From contig NISF01000001.1 of the NCBI GenBank assembly GCA_002270295.1, positions 310,001 to 374,000 on the forward strand: DNA of 64,000 nt. The letters run 5' to 3'. The DNA is from Enterobacter sp. 10-1 (GTDB lineage: Bacteria; Pseudomonadota; Gammaproteobacteria; Enterobacterales; Enterobacteriaceae). Under the pieces are notes generated by a model. It did not search any database and was not told the origin of the DNA. It saw nothing but the letters and a program-made list of their open reading frames with translations. This document shows, piece by piece, positions 35,827-45,272 of the stretch (positions within the stretch are counted from its first letter, which is position 1; each line of letters starts with the position of its first letter). Made by a program: the position numbers and the translations under genes.

Positions 35827-37196
35827 TATTCAGCGTCCGTTTTGTATTTCAGCAGCAGGGAAACGGTGAAGGCCACGCCGAAGGCGATAACCATCCCGAT
35901 GATGTAGTTCAGCAGCGAGCTGGCCTGCACGATAGCCATGCCGGGGATCGCCGTCAGCCCGACCGCCGTCATGTAGACGTGCATCGAAACCACCCACGCG
36001 CCGCCCGCCGCGCCGCCGATAAGGGCCGCGATAAACGGCTTCACGAAGCGTAGGTTAATACCGAATATCGCCGCCTCGGTGATCCCCAGCATAGCGGAAA
36101 AGGCTGAGGGCAGGGTGATGGCTTTGATTTTGGCATCTTTGGTTTTAAACCATACCGCCAGACAGGCGCCGCCCTGGGCGACGTTGGCCATGGCCCAAAT
36201 CGGCAGCAGGAAGTTGACGCCGATCGACGGGTTGCCCAACAGCCCTGCCTCAATGGCGTGGAAGCTGTGGTGAATGCCGGTGATCACGATAACCGAGTAG
36301 AGGCCGCCGAACAGCAGCCCGGCCAGCCAGCCGGCGTGGGCGATCAGGGTGCTAAGAATAAACGAGATGCCATCACCCAGCGCGCGGCCGGCGGGGCCGA
36401 TAATCAGCAGAGCGATAAAACCGGAAATGATAACCGTCAGGAACGGCGTCAGGATCAGATCGAGGGCGTCAGGGATCACCCGGCGCAGCTGTTTCTCGAC
36501 GATGCTCATAAACCATACCGCCAGCAGCACCGGGAATACCGTGCCCTGGTAGCCGATCATGGCGATTTCCAGACCGAAAAAGTTCATCGAATGGAAACCG
36601 GCGGCCACGCCCCAGGCGTTGGTGAGCGCCGGGTGGGTTAAGATGCCGCCCAGGGTTGCGCCGAGATAAGGGTTGCCGCCAAATTCGCGTGCGGCGGTGA
36701 AGCCAATCAGGATCGGCAGAATGATAAATGCCGCCGAGCTGCACATATCGAGAATGATATAGATGGCGTTGCTCGGATCGACCCAGCCGTAGGTTTTTAC
36801 CATCCCCAGCAGGCCCATCAGCAGGCCGGAGGCGACGATAGCCGGGATAATGGGGACGAAGATGTTCGACAGCAGGCGCGCAATGCGCTGGAAGGGGTTG
36901 AGCTTTCTCGCCGCAATATTGGCGGCTTCCGACTTGCTGGACTCGCCGATCCCGGCGGCCTGGATAAACGCGGCGTAGACTTTGTTCACGATGCCGGTGC
37001 CAAAGATAATCTGCATCTGGCCGGCGTTATTAAAGCAGCCCTTCACCCCTTCGATTTCGCCGATGGCCTTCTTGTCGGCCAGCGAATCATCGACCAGCAC
37101 CAGACGCAGGCGCGTGGCGCAGTGCGCGGCGCTGGCGATATTTTCCTTACCTCCCAACAGCGGAAGCAGCGAGCGGGAAATGTGTTCGAAATCCAT
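35826..37196 (-). CDS. scrA: ScrA, sucrose-specific PTS enzyme IIBC
   Basis: A 456-residue membrane protein that takes up and phosphorylates sucrose. The N-terminal IIB domain has the phosphorylated cysteine in AAHCATRLRL (Cys about 26). The IIC domain has about ten membrane helices, including the IIC motif GLLGNPSIGVNFLLPI and GITEAAIFG. A IIA partner is supplied by the glucose system (Crr) in known cases. It lies downstream of scrY, separated by a hairpin, and upstream of scrB with a one-base overlap. Confidence 0.97.
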   Translation of the reverse strand: MDFEHISRSLLPLLGGKENIASAAHCATRLRLVLVDDSLADKKAIGEIEGVKGCFNNAGQMQIIFGTGIVNKVYAAFIQAAGIGESSKSEAANIAARKLNPFQRIARLLSNIFVPIIPAIVASGLLMGLLGMVKTYGWVDPSNAIYIILDMCSSAAFIILPILIGFTAAREFGGNPYLGATLGGILTHPALTNAWGVAAGFHSMNFFGLEIAMIGYQGTVFPVLLAVWFMSIVEKQLRRVIPDALDLILTPFLTVIISGFIALLIIGPAGRALGDGISFILSTLIAHAGWLAGLLFGGLYSVIVITGIHHSFHAIEAGLLGNPSIGVNFLLPIWAMANVAQGGACLAVWFKTKDAKIKAITLPSAFSAMLGITEAAIFGINLRFVKPFIAALIGGAAGGAWVVSMHVYMTAVGLTAIPGMAIVQASSLLNYIIGMVIAFGVAFTVSLLLKYKTDAE

Positions 37197-37274
37197 AGTA
37201 CCCTCTGAATGCGTAATGATTTGCGTGTTTGGTCCCGTGGTGACGGGGGCGCAGTCTCTGCGTTGTTATTGTGT

Positions 37275-37306
37275 CCGGGGCGATGAAACGCGCTTTGTCG
37301 CCCCGG
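37275..37306 (-). terminator. Intercistronic hairpin between scrY and scrA
   Basis: CCGGGGCGA and TCGCCCCGG form a perfect 9-bp stem with a 14-base loop. It lies between scrY and scrA and probably tunes the amount of porin relative to transporter by attenuation or mRNA protection. Confidence 0.6.
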
Positions 37307-37332
37307 TTGTTTCTGTCGTCAGGTGTTAACCA

Positions 37333-38907
<1,575 letters not shown>

Positions 38908-38953
38908 AGTCATATGTTAAACACGACTGATAACATCTTGAAATGAATTTTGC

Positions 38954-38965
38954 TAAACCGATTTA
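38954..38965. promoter_or_regulatory. ScrR operator in front of scrY (site 2)
   Basis: TAAACCGATTTA, one mismatch from the perfect palindrome, with its centre 58 bases from site 1. Two sites at this spacing would allow looping or cooperative repression. Confidence 0.75.
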
Positions 38966-38988
38966 ATAATTGTGACGGAGGCAACAAA

Positions 38989-39011
38989 GCGGGCCGTTGA
39001 GGACGGCCCGC
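38989..39011 (-). terminator. Terminator after scrK
   Basis: GCGGGCCGT and ACGGCCCGC pair around a 5-base loop; on the minus strand a TTTGTTG tract follows. It separates scrK from the scrY promoter. Confidence 0.75.
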
Positions 39012-39017
39012 GGGGGA

Positions 39018-39941
39018 TCAAAACTGGCGATTGAGATCGTGCTGCCAGGGGAGGGCGGTCATGGCGCCTTTGGCGGTGGTCGCCAGCGCGCCGCAGGTCT
39101 GCGCCAGCAGCAGCGCGGGCTCCAGCGACGCCAGGTCGGTGGGTATTCCGTTGGCGGCGAGGCTGGCGAGCAGCCCGGCGACGAAGGCATCGCCAGCGCC
39201 GGTGGTGTCGACGCTGACCACCGGTTTCGCCGCAAAGTGGATCGTCTGCTGCTGGAAAGCCGCCAGCACGCCGGCTTTACCCTGGGTGACCAGCAGCAGC
39301 TCCGGGCGGTAGCGCTGGGTTAAGATGGCGATACCCTGCGCCAGATCGCTGCTGCCGCTGATAAGGACCAGCTCCTCCTCTGAGAGCTTCACCACGTTGG
39401 CAAGCGACAGCGCCCTGTCGAGGCAGGCCTGCAGCAGCGCCGGGTCCTGCCACAGGTCCTCGCGAATATTGGGGTCGAAGCTCACCCAGCCGCCGACGCT
39501 TTTTATCTTCTCCATCGCCGAGAAGGTTGTGCTACGGCTTGGCTCAGCGCTGAGGGCAATAGAGCAGACGTGGAGCCACTGGCGGGGCGCGAAGAGCGGT
39601 AAATCCTCCGGCTGCAGGAAAAGATCGGCGCTGGGGCGCACCATAAAGGTAAAGGTTCGCTCGCCGTAGCTGTCGAGGTCGACCACCACGGTTGACGTTC
39701 TCTGCTGCGGGTCGAGGCGCATATGGCTCACGTCGACCCGTTCCTGACTCAGCGTCTGGTACATAAAGCGGCCGAAGGGATCGTCGCCGACGCGACCAAT
39801 AAATCCGCTCTCTCCGCCGAGGCGGGCAATGCCTACCGCGACGTTGGCCGGCGCGCCGCCGGGACACTGCAGCAGCCGCCCTCCGCTCTCCGGCAGCAGG
39901 TCCACCACCGCATCTCCGACCACCCAGACTTTTGCGTTCAT
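39018..39941 (-). CDS. scrK: ScrK, fructokinase (PfkB family)
   Basis: A 307-residue PfkB-family sugar kinase that phosphorylates fructose released by ScrB. PfkB signature 1 is GGAPANVAVGIARLGG (about 30-45); signature 2, with the catalytic base, is DTTGAGDAFVAGLLA (about 248-262). I chose ATG 39941, which matches Klebsiella ScrK (starting MNxKxWV) and has GAGGTG 8 bases upstream; an ATG six bases earlier overlaps the ribosome site. It is transcribed separately behind its own ScrR operator. Confidence 0.97.
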   Translation of the reverse strand: MNAKVWVVGDAVVDLLPESGGRLLQCPGGAPANVAVGIARLGGESGFIGRVGDDPFGRFMYQTLSQERVDVSHMRLDPQQRTSTVVVDLDSYGERTFTFMVRPSADLFLQPEDLPLFAPRQWLHVCSIALSAEPSRSTTFSAMEKIKSVGGWVSFDPNIREDLWQDPALLQACLDRALSLANVVKLSEEELVLISGSSDLAQGIAILTQRYRPELLLVTQGKAGVLAAFQQQTIHFAAKPVVSVDTTGAGDAFVAGLLASLAANGIPTDLASLEPALLLAQTCGALATTAKGAMTALPWQHDLNRQF

Positions 39942-39970
39942 GCTCATTTCACCTCATTGCTAAACTATAT

Positions 39971-39982
39971 TAAACCGGTTTA
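39971..39982. promoter_or_regulatory. ScrR operator in front of scrK
   Basis: TAAACCGGTTTA, identical to the site before scrY, 30 bases upstream of the scrK start, within the expected promoter. Confidence 0.8.
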
Positions 39983-40336
39983 GCTTTATTAAAGCATAGC
40001 CCTGTGCAGATCGAAACGCCGTGATGCGTAAAGTGGGAGACAGGACAAAAAAACGCGGCGCCAGGATTGACGCCGGAAAATGGCCGCCGGGCGCGGCGGG
40101 AATATGCCCGTTTTGCGATCGGGGATGAAAAGGGCGACTTTTCCGATCGAATGGTCGATACCCGTCGCCGGACGTGGAAAGCGGGCGAAGCCGCGTAGCG
40201 GCAGCAAAAGAGAACGTTGTTCAGGCGCGTAATGCCTTGCACTCCGCGGTTGGCGGGGAAAATACCCGGATTGCCTCGCTATCTCTCTCGATCGCTCATT
40301 CCCGCACCAGGCCGGCGCTGTTTAACATTCCCCCGC
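39983..40336. other. Intergenic region between scrK and the iron ABC operon, with a start-less open frame
   Basis: A plus-strand frame without a start codon runs from 40025 to a TAG at 40196-40198 (57 codons). Its end reads like a real protein C-terminus: REYARFAIGDEKGDFSDRM, then VDTRRRTWKAGEAA. No family was recognised. It may be a decayed gene. Nothing else was identified in the rest of the interval. Confidence 0.35.
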
Positions 40337-41140
40337 CTACGTCGGCACCGCGCTACCGACCAGACCGTCAATAATCACCTGCATGACCCCCTGGGAGCAG
40401 GGCTCAATGCGTCCCCGCACGCCGTACACCTCGGCTAATATCTGCGGAGTAATAACCTGCGACGGAGCGCCTTCGGCCAGCAGAAGCCCCTCTTTTAACA
40501 TCAGCACGCGATCGGCATGGCGTAGGGCGATATTAATGTCATGCACCACCACCAGGGTGACGATGTTGCGCCTTCGGGTCTCTCTGCGCACCAGATCCAT
40601 CACGTGAAACTGATAGTTTAAATCCAGCGCGCTGAGCGGCTCATCGAGCAGCAGCAGCGCAGGCTGGCGGATAAGCGACTGGGCCAGGCCGACGAGCTGC
40701 TTCTGCCCGCCGGAAAGCCTATCGAGGTAGCTTAGCGCCAGATGTTCAATGCCCAGCTGGCGCAGCAGGGACATCACCTGCGCCTCGCTTTCCGCGCCGT
40801 GCAGCCCGCCGGCCGCGCGCTGGGCGACGATAATCGACTCCAGCACGTGCAGGTGGACGCCCGCCGGCAGCGTTTGCGGCAGATAAACCACCTTTTCCGC
40901 CCGCCGGGCAAACGGCAGCGCCAGCAGATTTTCCCCGTCAAGCGACAGCTCGCCCGTCGAGGGGCCCAGACCGGCCATCGCCCGCATCAGGGTCGATTTA
41001 CCGCTGCCGTTGGGGCCCAGCAGGGCGGTGATTTTACCGCGCGGCAGCTGCGGTACCGTCAGGTCGCGGATAACCTGGCGCTTCGGATAGCCGGCGCTAA
41101 AGCGCGACAGCGCCAGTCCGGTACAGGTGTGCGGATTCAT
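40337..41140 (-). CDS. Iron(III)-chelate type ABC transporter ATPase (FecE/FepC-like)
   Basis: A 267-residue ABC ATPase with Walker A GPNGSGKST (about 41-49), signature LSGGQKQ and Walker B LLLDEPLSALD. The YLPQTLPAGVHLHVLE Q-loop region is typical of siderophore and cobalamin importers. It overlaps the permease gene by 4 bases (ATGA) and ends the three-gene operon. Confidence 0.9.
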   Translation of the reverse strand: MNPHTCTGLALSRFSAGYPKRQVIRDLTVPQLPRGKITALLGPNGSGKSTLMRAMAGLGPSTGELSLDGENLLALPFARRAEKVVYLPQTLPAGVHLHVLESIIVAQRAAGGLHGAESEAQVMSLLRQLGIEHLALSYLDRLSGGQKQLVGLAQSLIRQPALLLLDEPLSALDLNYQFHVMDLVRRETRRRNIVTLVVVHDINIALRHADRVLMLKEGLLLAEGAPSQVITPQILAEVYGVRGRIEPCSQGVMQVIIDGLVGSAVPT

Positions 41141-42216
41141 ACGTTCCCCCGATGGCGTAAAATGATGCTCAGAAAGAACGGAACGCCAACCAGGGAGGTG
41201 ACGATCCCTACCGGAATAATGGCGCCAGGGATCAGATTCTTCGACGCCACGGACGCCAGCGACAGCACCAGCGCGCCGATCAGGGCGCTGGCCGGGAGAT
41301 AAAAGCGATGGTCTTCGCCGAAAATCAGGCGCGCGATATGCGGGGCCACCAGACCGATAAAGCCAATTGGACCGACGAACGCCACCGAAATAGCCGACAA
41401 AATGCTGATCCGCAGCAGGGTGGTTAAGCGCAGGCGACGCACGTTAATCCCGAAGCTCATGGCCCGATCTTCGCCAAGGCGCAGCGCCGTCAGCTTCCAT
41501 GAGCTCAGCATCGATAGCGGCATCACCACCGCCAGCACCGCGAGTAAAATACCGACCTTCTGCCACGAGGCGCGGTCAATACTGCCCATAGTCCAGAACA
41601 CCAGCCCCTGCAGCGTGTCTTCGTTGGCGACAAACTGCAGCATCGAGACCAGCGCGTTGAAGGTAAAGACCAGCGCGATACCGAACAGAATCACCCCGGA
41701 GGAGGCCACCTGCGTCCAGCGGGTAATGCCGTCCAGCAGCAGCGCGGCCAGCAGCGCGAAGATAAACGCGTTGGCCGAGATAAACCACTGGCTGGGGATA
41801 CCCGGAATGCCGATCCCCAGCACGATGGCCAGCGCCGCGCCGAACGCCGCCGCCGATGAAACGCCAAGGGTAAAGGGGCTGGCCAGCGGATTGTTGAGGA
41901 TGGTCTGCATCTCCGCTCCGGCGAGGCCGAGCGCGAGGCCCACAATAATCGCCATCAGGGCGTACGGCATGCGGATATCCCAGACGATGACCCGCGTTCC
42001 GGCGCTGGCGCCGGCAGGATCGATCAGGGTTTGCCACAGCGTATGCAGCGGCATCCCGGACGGGCCCATCATAAAATCGAGCAGCAGCGAGGTGACAATC
42101 AGCACCACCAGCAGCAGCATAAAACCCACACGGCGGCGCACGATGCGGCGATAGTTTGCCATCACCTCCCGTCCGGCGCTGAGGACGCCGATGGCGGATT
42201 CAGTCGTCGAGCTCAT
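41137..42216 (-). CDS. Iron(III)-chelate type ABC transporter permease (FecCD family)
   Basis: A 359-residue inner-membrane permease of the FecCD/BtuC family with about ten helices. GLALGLAGAEMQTILNNPLASPFTLGVSSAAAFGAALAI and GPIGFIGLVAPHIARLIFGEDHR are the two hallmark regions, the latter including the coupling helix. Only one permease gene is present, so it would act as a homodimer. I chose ATG 42216, nine bases after AAGGTGAG; a GTG six bases earlier is less well placed. Confidence 0.92.
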   Translation of the reverse strand: MSSTTESAIGVLSAGREVMANYRRIVRRRVGFMLLLVVLIVTSLLLDFMMGPSGMPLHTLWQTLIDPAGASAGTRVIVWDIRMPYALMAIIVGLALGLAGAEMQTILNNPLASPFTLGVSSAAAFGAALAIVLGIGIPGIPSQWFISANAFIFALLAALLLDGITRWTQVASSGVILFGIALVFTFNALVSMLQFVANEDTLQGLVFWTMGSIDRASWQKVGILLAVLAVVMPLSMLSSWKLTALRLGEDRAMSFGINVRRLRLTTLLRISILSAISVAFVGPIGFIGLVAPHIARLIFGEDHRFYLPASALIGALVLSLASVASKNLIPGAIIPVGIVTSLVGVPFFLSIILRHRGNV

Positions 42217-42222
42217 GGGCAC

Positions 42223-43341
42223 TTACTCACCTTGTTTCCAGGAAAAGACGAAGGGCAGATCGGGCAGCGAGGTGAAATGGCGCACGATATAGCGGTAACT
42301 ATCATCCGGATTAAGACTGTTAAACGTCTGCGGATAGATATCTTTCGCCAGATACTCCATGCCGACGATATTCCACGGATGGTTGTAGAAGTGGTGATAA
42401 ATCCCGTAGGCCCGGCCGGCCTTCACCGGCGGAATGTCGCTGACCCCGGTCCGCGACAGCAGAACCTGAGCCTGAGCGTCCACCTCCTGCTGATTAACCC
42501 GGTAGCCCAGCGGCAGAACCTGGCTGTTGCCGCGTTTTGAGCCGGTCATGATATAGGCGTCGGGCTTCATGCTGATAACCTTCTCCAGCGCCACAAAACC
42601 GGAGGCGCCGGGCAGCACCTGCGCGCCGATGTTGTTGGCCCCGACCGCTTCAACCAGCCCGCCCCAGCCGCTGTGTCCGTGGGTAAAGCAGCAGGCGTCG
42701 CTATTGCCTGCCAGTGCCTCCACGAAGACATTCGCCTTTGGCTCGATGGCCGCGGTTTTCTGGCGAATGGCCTGCAGCTGCTGGCGATAGTAGTCGGTAT
42801 AGGCTTTAGCGTTGTTTTCACGGTTGAGCACCTGGCCCAGCAGGTCGATGCTCGGGGCGGTATCTTTCGCCGGATTCACTTCGTAATCGACAAACAGCAC
42901 CGGAATATTGAGCGCGCCGAGCTTGCTGATAATGCCGCTCTCTTCCAGCGCCGGCTTCGCGCGCAGCTGGGCAATCATCAGGTCCGGCTGGCGGGAAATC
43001 ACGCTTTCAAGGTCAATATTGCCCTTGTCGCTAAAGCCCATATCAAGAATGCTCGCCGACTGCGGCCACTTCTGCTGCAGCATTTTCCAGGTTTCAACAT
43101 CTTGTTTTTTCGCCAGATTATTCCAGGCGACCAGCCGCCTGAAGGGATTATCCCGGTCCAGAAGCGCCAGCGCCATAATATCCCGGCCATCCTGCAGGAT
43201 GATGCGCTGCGGCTCGTGCTGGAGAGTAATGCTGCGGCCGTCGAGGTCGGTTACGGTGAGCGGATATTGGGTGGCATGGCCGTATAGCGGAGCGGAGATT
43301 AGCGCAGTGAAAATAAGCGAACCTACTGATTTTATTGCCAT
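42223..43341 (-). CDS. Periplasmic iron(III)-chelate binding protein
   Basis: A 372-residue periplasmic protein of the FecB/BtuF (type III) fold with a signal peptide (VGSLIFTALISAPLYGHA). Recognisable parts are VTDLDGRSITLQHEPQRIILQDGRD near the N-terminus, the helical backbone region around LDLLGQVL, and GYRVNQQEVDAQAQV. At 372 residues it is longer than FepB or BtuF. It heads the operon behind a Fur-box-like site. The ligand could be a siderophore or heme-like chelate; it is not decided by the sequence. Two adjacent cysteines (DACCFTHG) are unusual. Confidence 0.85.
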   Translation of the reverse strand: MAIKSVGSLIFTALISAPLYGHATQYPLTVTDLDGRSITLQHEPQRIILQDGRDIMALALLDRDNPFRRLVAWNNLAKKQDVETWKMLQQKWPQSASILDMGFSDKGNIDLESVISRQPDLMIAQLRAKPALEESGIISKLGALNIPVLFVDYEVNPAKDTAPSIDLLGQVLNRENNAKAYTDYYRQQLQAIRQKTAAIEPKANVFVEALAGNSDACCFTHGHSGWGGLVEAVGANNIGAQVLPGASGFVALEKVISMKPDAYIMTGSKRGNSQVLPLGYRVNQQEVDAQAQVLLSRTGVSDIPPVKAGRAYGIYHHFYNHPWNIVGMEYLAKDIYPQTFNSLNPDDSYRYIVRHFTSLPDLPFVFSWKQGE

Positions 43342-43370
43342 AATGTGAGTTCCGTTTGCTAATTATAAAT

Positions 43371-43394
43371 ATAATGATTTTGATAATTATTCTC
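43371..43394. promoter_or_regulatory. Fur-box-like site before the iron ABC operon
   Basis: ATAATGATTTTGATAATTAT resembles the 19-bp Fur consensus (GATAATGATAATCATTATC) in its NATWAT repeats. It lies about 30 bases upstream of the binding-protein start, where it could cover the promoter. This supports iron as the substrate class. Confidence 0.6.
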
Positions 43395-43611
43395 GTGTGA
43401 AAATAAACGGCAGATATATGAATCGTTGATTTCATAAAATGTAACAACTTTACTGGAATTTATAAGAGTGGCCGGAACCCGCCATTCGCTGCTTAAAAAA
43501 CAGGCAATTAACGTTAAAGGAAGTTTTAAGAACTATCCCTAAAGCCAAACGGCAGCATCTTGTGCCATGCTGAATGCGACTCATAACAATAAGCACGTTA
43601 GAGAGGATATT

Positions 43612-44007
43612 ATGAAAAAGGCAATGATTGCGTTATCTGCGATTCTGGTAGCAGCTCCTGTTTTTGCTGCGACAACCACCACACACGCAACTGATGAAAC
43701 CGTCGCGGCGGCCCATGAAGGGGCAAACACGGCGAAAGAAAAACTGCATAAGGCCCAGAATGAGGGCGATGAGCTGAAGCTCAAATCCCAGCACGCGGCT
43801 GAAGGCAAAAGCGATAGCTTAGGCAGCAAGGTCAGCGAAGGCACGCAGAAAACCTGGAACAAGACCAAAGAAGGGACTGAGAAGGGTTGGGATAAGACCA
43901 AAGAAGGGACTGAAAAAGGCTGGAATAAAACCAAAGCCGCCACCGAGAAAGGCTGGGATAAAACCAAGCAGGGTGCTGAAGATTTAAAAAAGAAAGTCAC
44001 TGAGTAA
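43612..44007 (+). CDS. Secreted LEA-like protein with four 11-residue repeats
   Basis: A 131-residue protein. A signal peptide (MKKAMIALSAILVAAPVFA) is followed by a polar, lysine- and glutamate-rich region. Four consecutive 11-residue repeats start with Trp at residues 82, 93, 104 and 115 and have the pattern W-[ND]-K-T-K-x-[GA]-[TA]-E-K-G. This resembles group-3 LEA (desiccation) proteins, whose 11-mers form amphipathic helices on drying. A periplasmic stress or envelope-protecting role is inferred. I chose ATG 43612 at the start of the signal peptide with GAGAGG upstream. No enzyme motif is present. Confidence 0.8.
   Translation: MKKAMIALSAILVAAPVFAATTTTHATDETVAAAHEGANTAKEKLHKAQNEGDELKLKSQHAAEGKSDSLGSKVSEGTQKTWNKTKEGTEKGWDKTKEGTEKGWNKTKAATEKGWDKTKQGAEDLKKKVTE
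43855..43986 (+). repeat. 33-bp tandem repeats encoding the 11-mers
   Basis: Four units of 33 bases (starting at 43855, 43888, 43921 and 43954) encode the Trp-led 11-residue repeats. The first two units are nearly identical at the DNA level, later ones diverge. Copy number could vary between strains. Confidence 0.8.
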
Positions 44008-44026
44008 TCACTGACTGTTCCACATA

Positions 44027-44054
44027 AAAGGGCCGCGCAAGCGGCCTTTTTATT
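44027..44054 (+). terminator. Terminator after the LEA-like gene
   Basis: GGCCGC-GCAA-GCGGCC stem-loop followed by TTTTTATTTT, 20 bases after the stop codon: a standard Rho-independent terminator. Confidence 0.9.
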
Positions 44055-44193
44055 TTGCTATTTCAGGCGTAATCCCCACAGTTCGATTAAGGTAACTGCC
44101 CCGGTAATATGCCAGGAATACTCCTGGTTATCCCGATACTCACCGTTTCTCCACATTCTGGCGGTAAAAAGGAAATACATCAGGAGGTGGACA

Positions 44194-44685
44194 ATGAAAA
44201 AGATTATTTCTCTGGCGGTTATTTTATCCTGCACGTTAACGTCTCTGGCCTATGCCGATGGCCCGAACGGCAACAACAACCCCGGCCAGCAGCAGGTATG
44301 GCAAAATGAGTCCGGGCACGGAAAAACGGACGGCAATCGTCAACAGGGCCCCGGCAACGGGCCGCAGGGAAAGCAGGCGAACGGCCATCAGGATAGTGGC
44401 AATAATCGCGGACCGAATCGCGGCGAGCAGGAGCGCGGTAAGGCTTCGCAGGCGCGCCATGAGCAGGAGCATTTTGCCTGGAACGGCCATGACTTCCGCA
44501 AAGGACAGCCCGCGCCTGAGCGCTTCCGCGGCAATGCGTATCGGATTAATGACTGGAACGATCGCGGCCTGCCGGCGCCTCCTCAGGGGCAGCACTGGTC
44601 CTATATTGACGGCAACTACGTCCTGATTGCGGCGGCGACCGGGATCATCACCTCAATTCTGGTGAATGGTCTTCTCAACCACTAG
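44194..44685 (+). CDS. RcnB-family periplasmic protein
   Basis: A 163-residue protein with a signal peptide (KKIISLAVILSCTLTSLAYA), a long low-complexity middle rich in Gly, Asn, Gln and Arg (about 22-100), and a C-terminal RcnB domain: YRINDWNDRGLPAPPQGQHWSYIDGNYVLIAAATGII, where the final part forms a hydrophobic helix. RcnB of E. coli takes part in nickel/cobalt homeostasis; related CigR acts on virulence in Salmonella. Neither role is shown here. GGAGG lies 6 bases before the ATG. Confidence 0.85.
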   Translation: MKKIISLAVILSCTLTSLAYADGPNGNNNPGQQQVWQNESGHGKTDGNRQQGPGNGPQGKQANGHQDSGNNRGPNRGEQERGKASQARHEQEHFAWNGHDFRKGQPAPERFRGNAYRINDWNDRGLPAPPQGQHWSYIDGNYVLIAAATGIITSILVNGLLNH

Positions 44686-44966
44686 CAGTCGATATCCCGG
44701 AGCGGTATTCCGTACCGTCTCCGGGAATGCCCGCCGTCAAGCCAGGGACGACGCTGCTCCCTGTCCCCGAACCCGATCCCGATCCGTGCGGCCTGTTCTC
44801 TATTTAGCCCATCATCCGGCCAGTCGCTGTAGCCGTTAATCATAAAAGGCCACGACGGTTCGCCGCCGCTTTCTGCGAAAGGGAAATAGCCCGCTCGTTG
44901 GCGCGCTTTTTTAATGCGTCGGGCGGCGGCGTATTTTCCCGGGCCGCTTGATAAACCGCTGAATAA
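44682..44966 (-). pseudogene. Open frame without start codon, possible decayed gene
   Basis: A minus-strand frame of 94 codons runs from a TGA at 44967-44969 to a TAG at 44682-44684, overlapping the end of the RcnB-family gene. It reads like protein (ARQRAGYFPFAESGGEPSW, then MINGYSDWPDDGLNREQAA). No start codon lies in its first half, but a neighbouring frame starts with ATG at 44970 (MIIQRFIKRPGK) and would join it through a one-base shift near 44940. No family was recognised. It is either a frameshifted small gene or chance. Confidence 0.3.
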
Positions 44967-44969
44967 TCA

Positions 44970-45118
44970 TTAGTAAATAAGATGACGCCCCCCTCAGGAA
45001 TTAGAAATCCTGCTTGCATTAAACGCTTATCCAGATAAGTTATTCAGTCTGAGTATATTCTTCGTCCTTCAGGTTTTCAGCGCCGCTGGAGCGTGAATTA
45101 TTGAAGATATCTTTACCC
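44970..45118. other. AT-rich intergenic part before the repeat element
   Basis: No gene is seen between 44970 and the repeat-like element that begins at about 45119. The stretch is AT-rich around 44960-45060 and may hold the promoter of the M20 amidohydrolase operon. Confidence 0.3.
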
Positions 45119-45255
45119 AATGGCTTTTGAGTTGCGGCAAGGCGGCAGCGCATCCCCCCGGAGCTGACATAAGCAAGCGGCCGTACGCCGCGCCCGTCGG
45201 GGCGAAACCTGGTATTGCCAACGCAGATGCGGCCTGAAAGACAGGGGTATATCTT
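45119..45255. repeat. Enterobacterial intergenic repeat-like element (long copy)
   Basis: The ends TTTGAGTTGCGGCAAGGCGG (left) and GCAGATGCGGCCTGAAAGAC (right) match what I remember of a dispersed intergenic element of Enterobacterales (pattern GAGTTGC-GGCGGCAA ... CAACGC-GCAGCTTGAA-GACGGGTAT). A shorter version with similar ends lies at about 47358-47412 in this window. No coding function; assignment from memory and internal similarity only. Confidence 0.45.
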
Positions 45256-45272
45256 ATTTCCCGGAGACCGGC

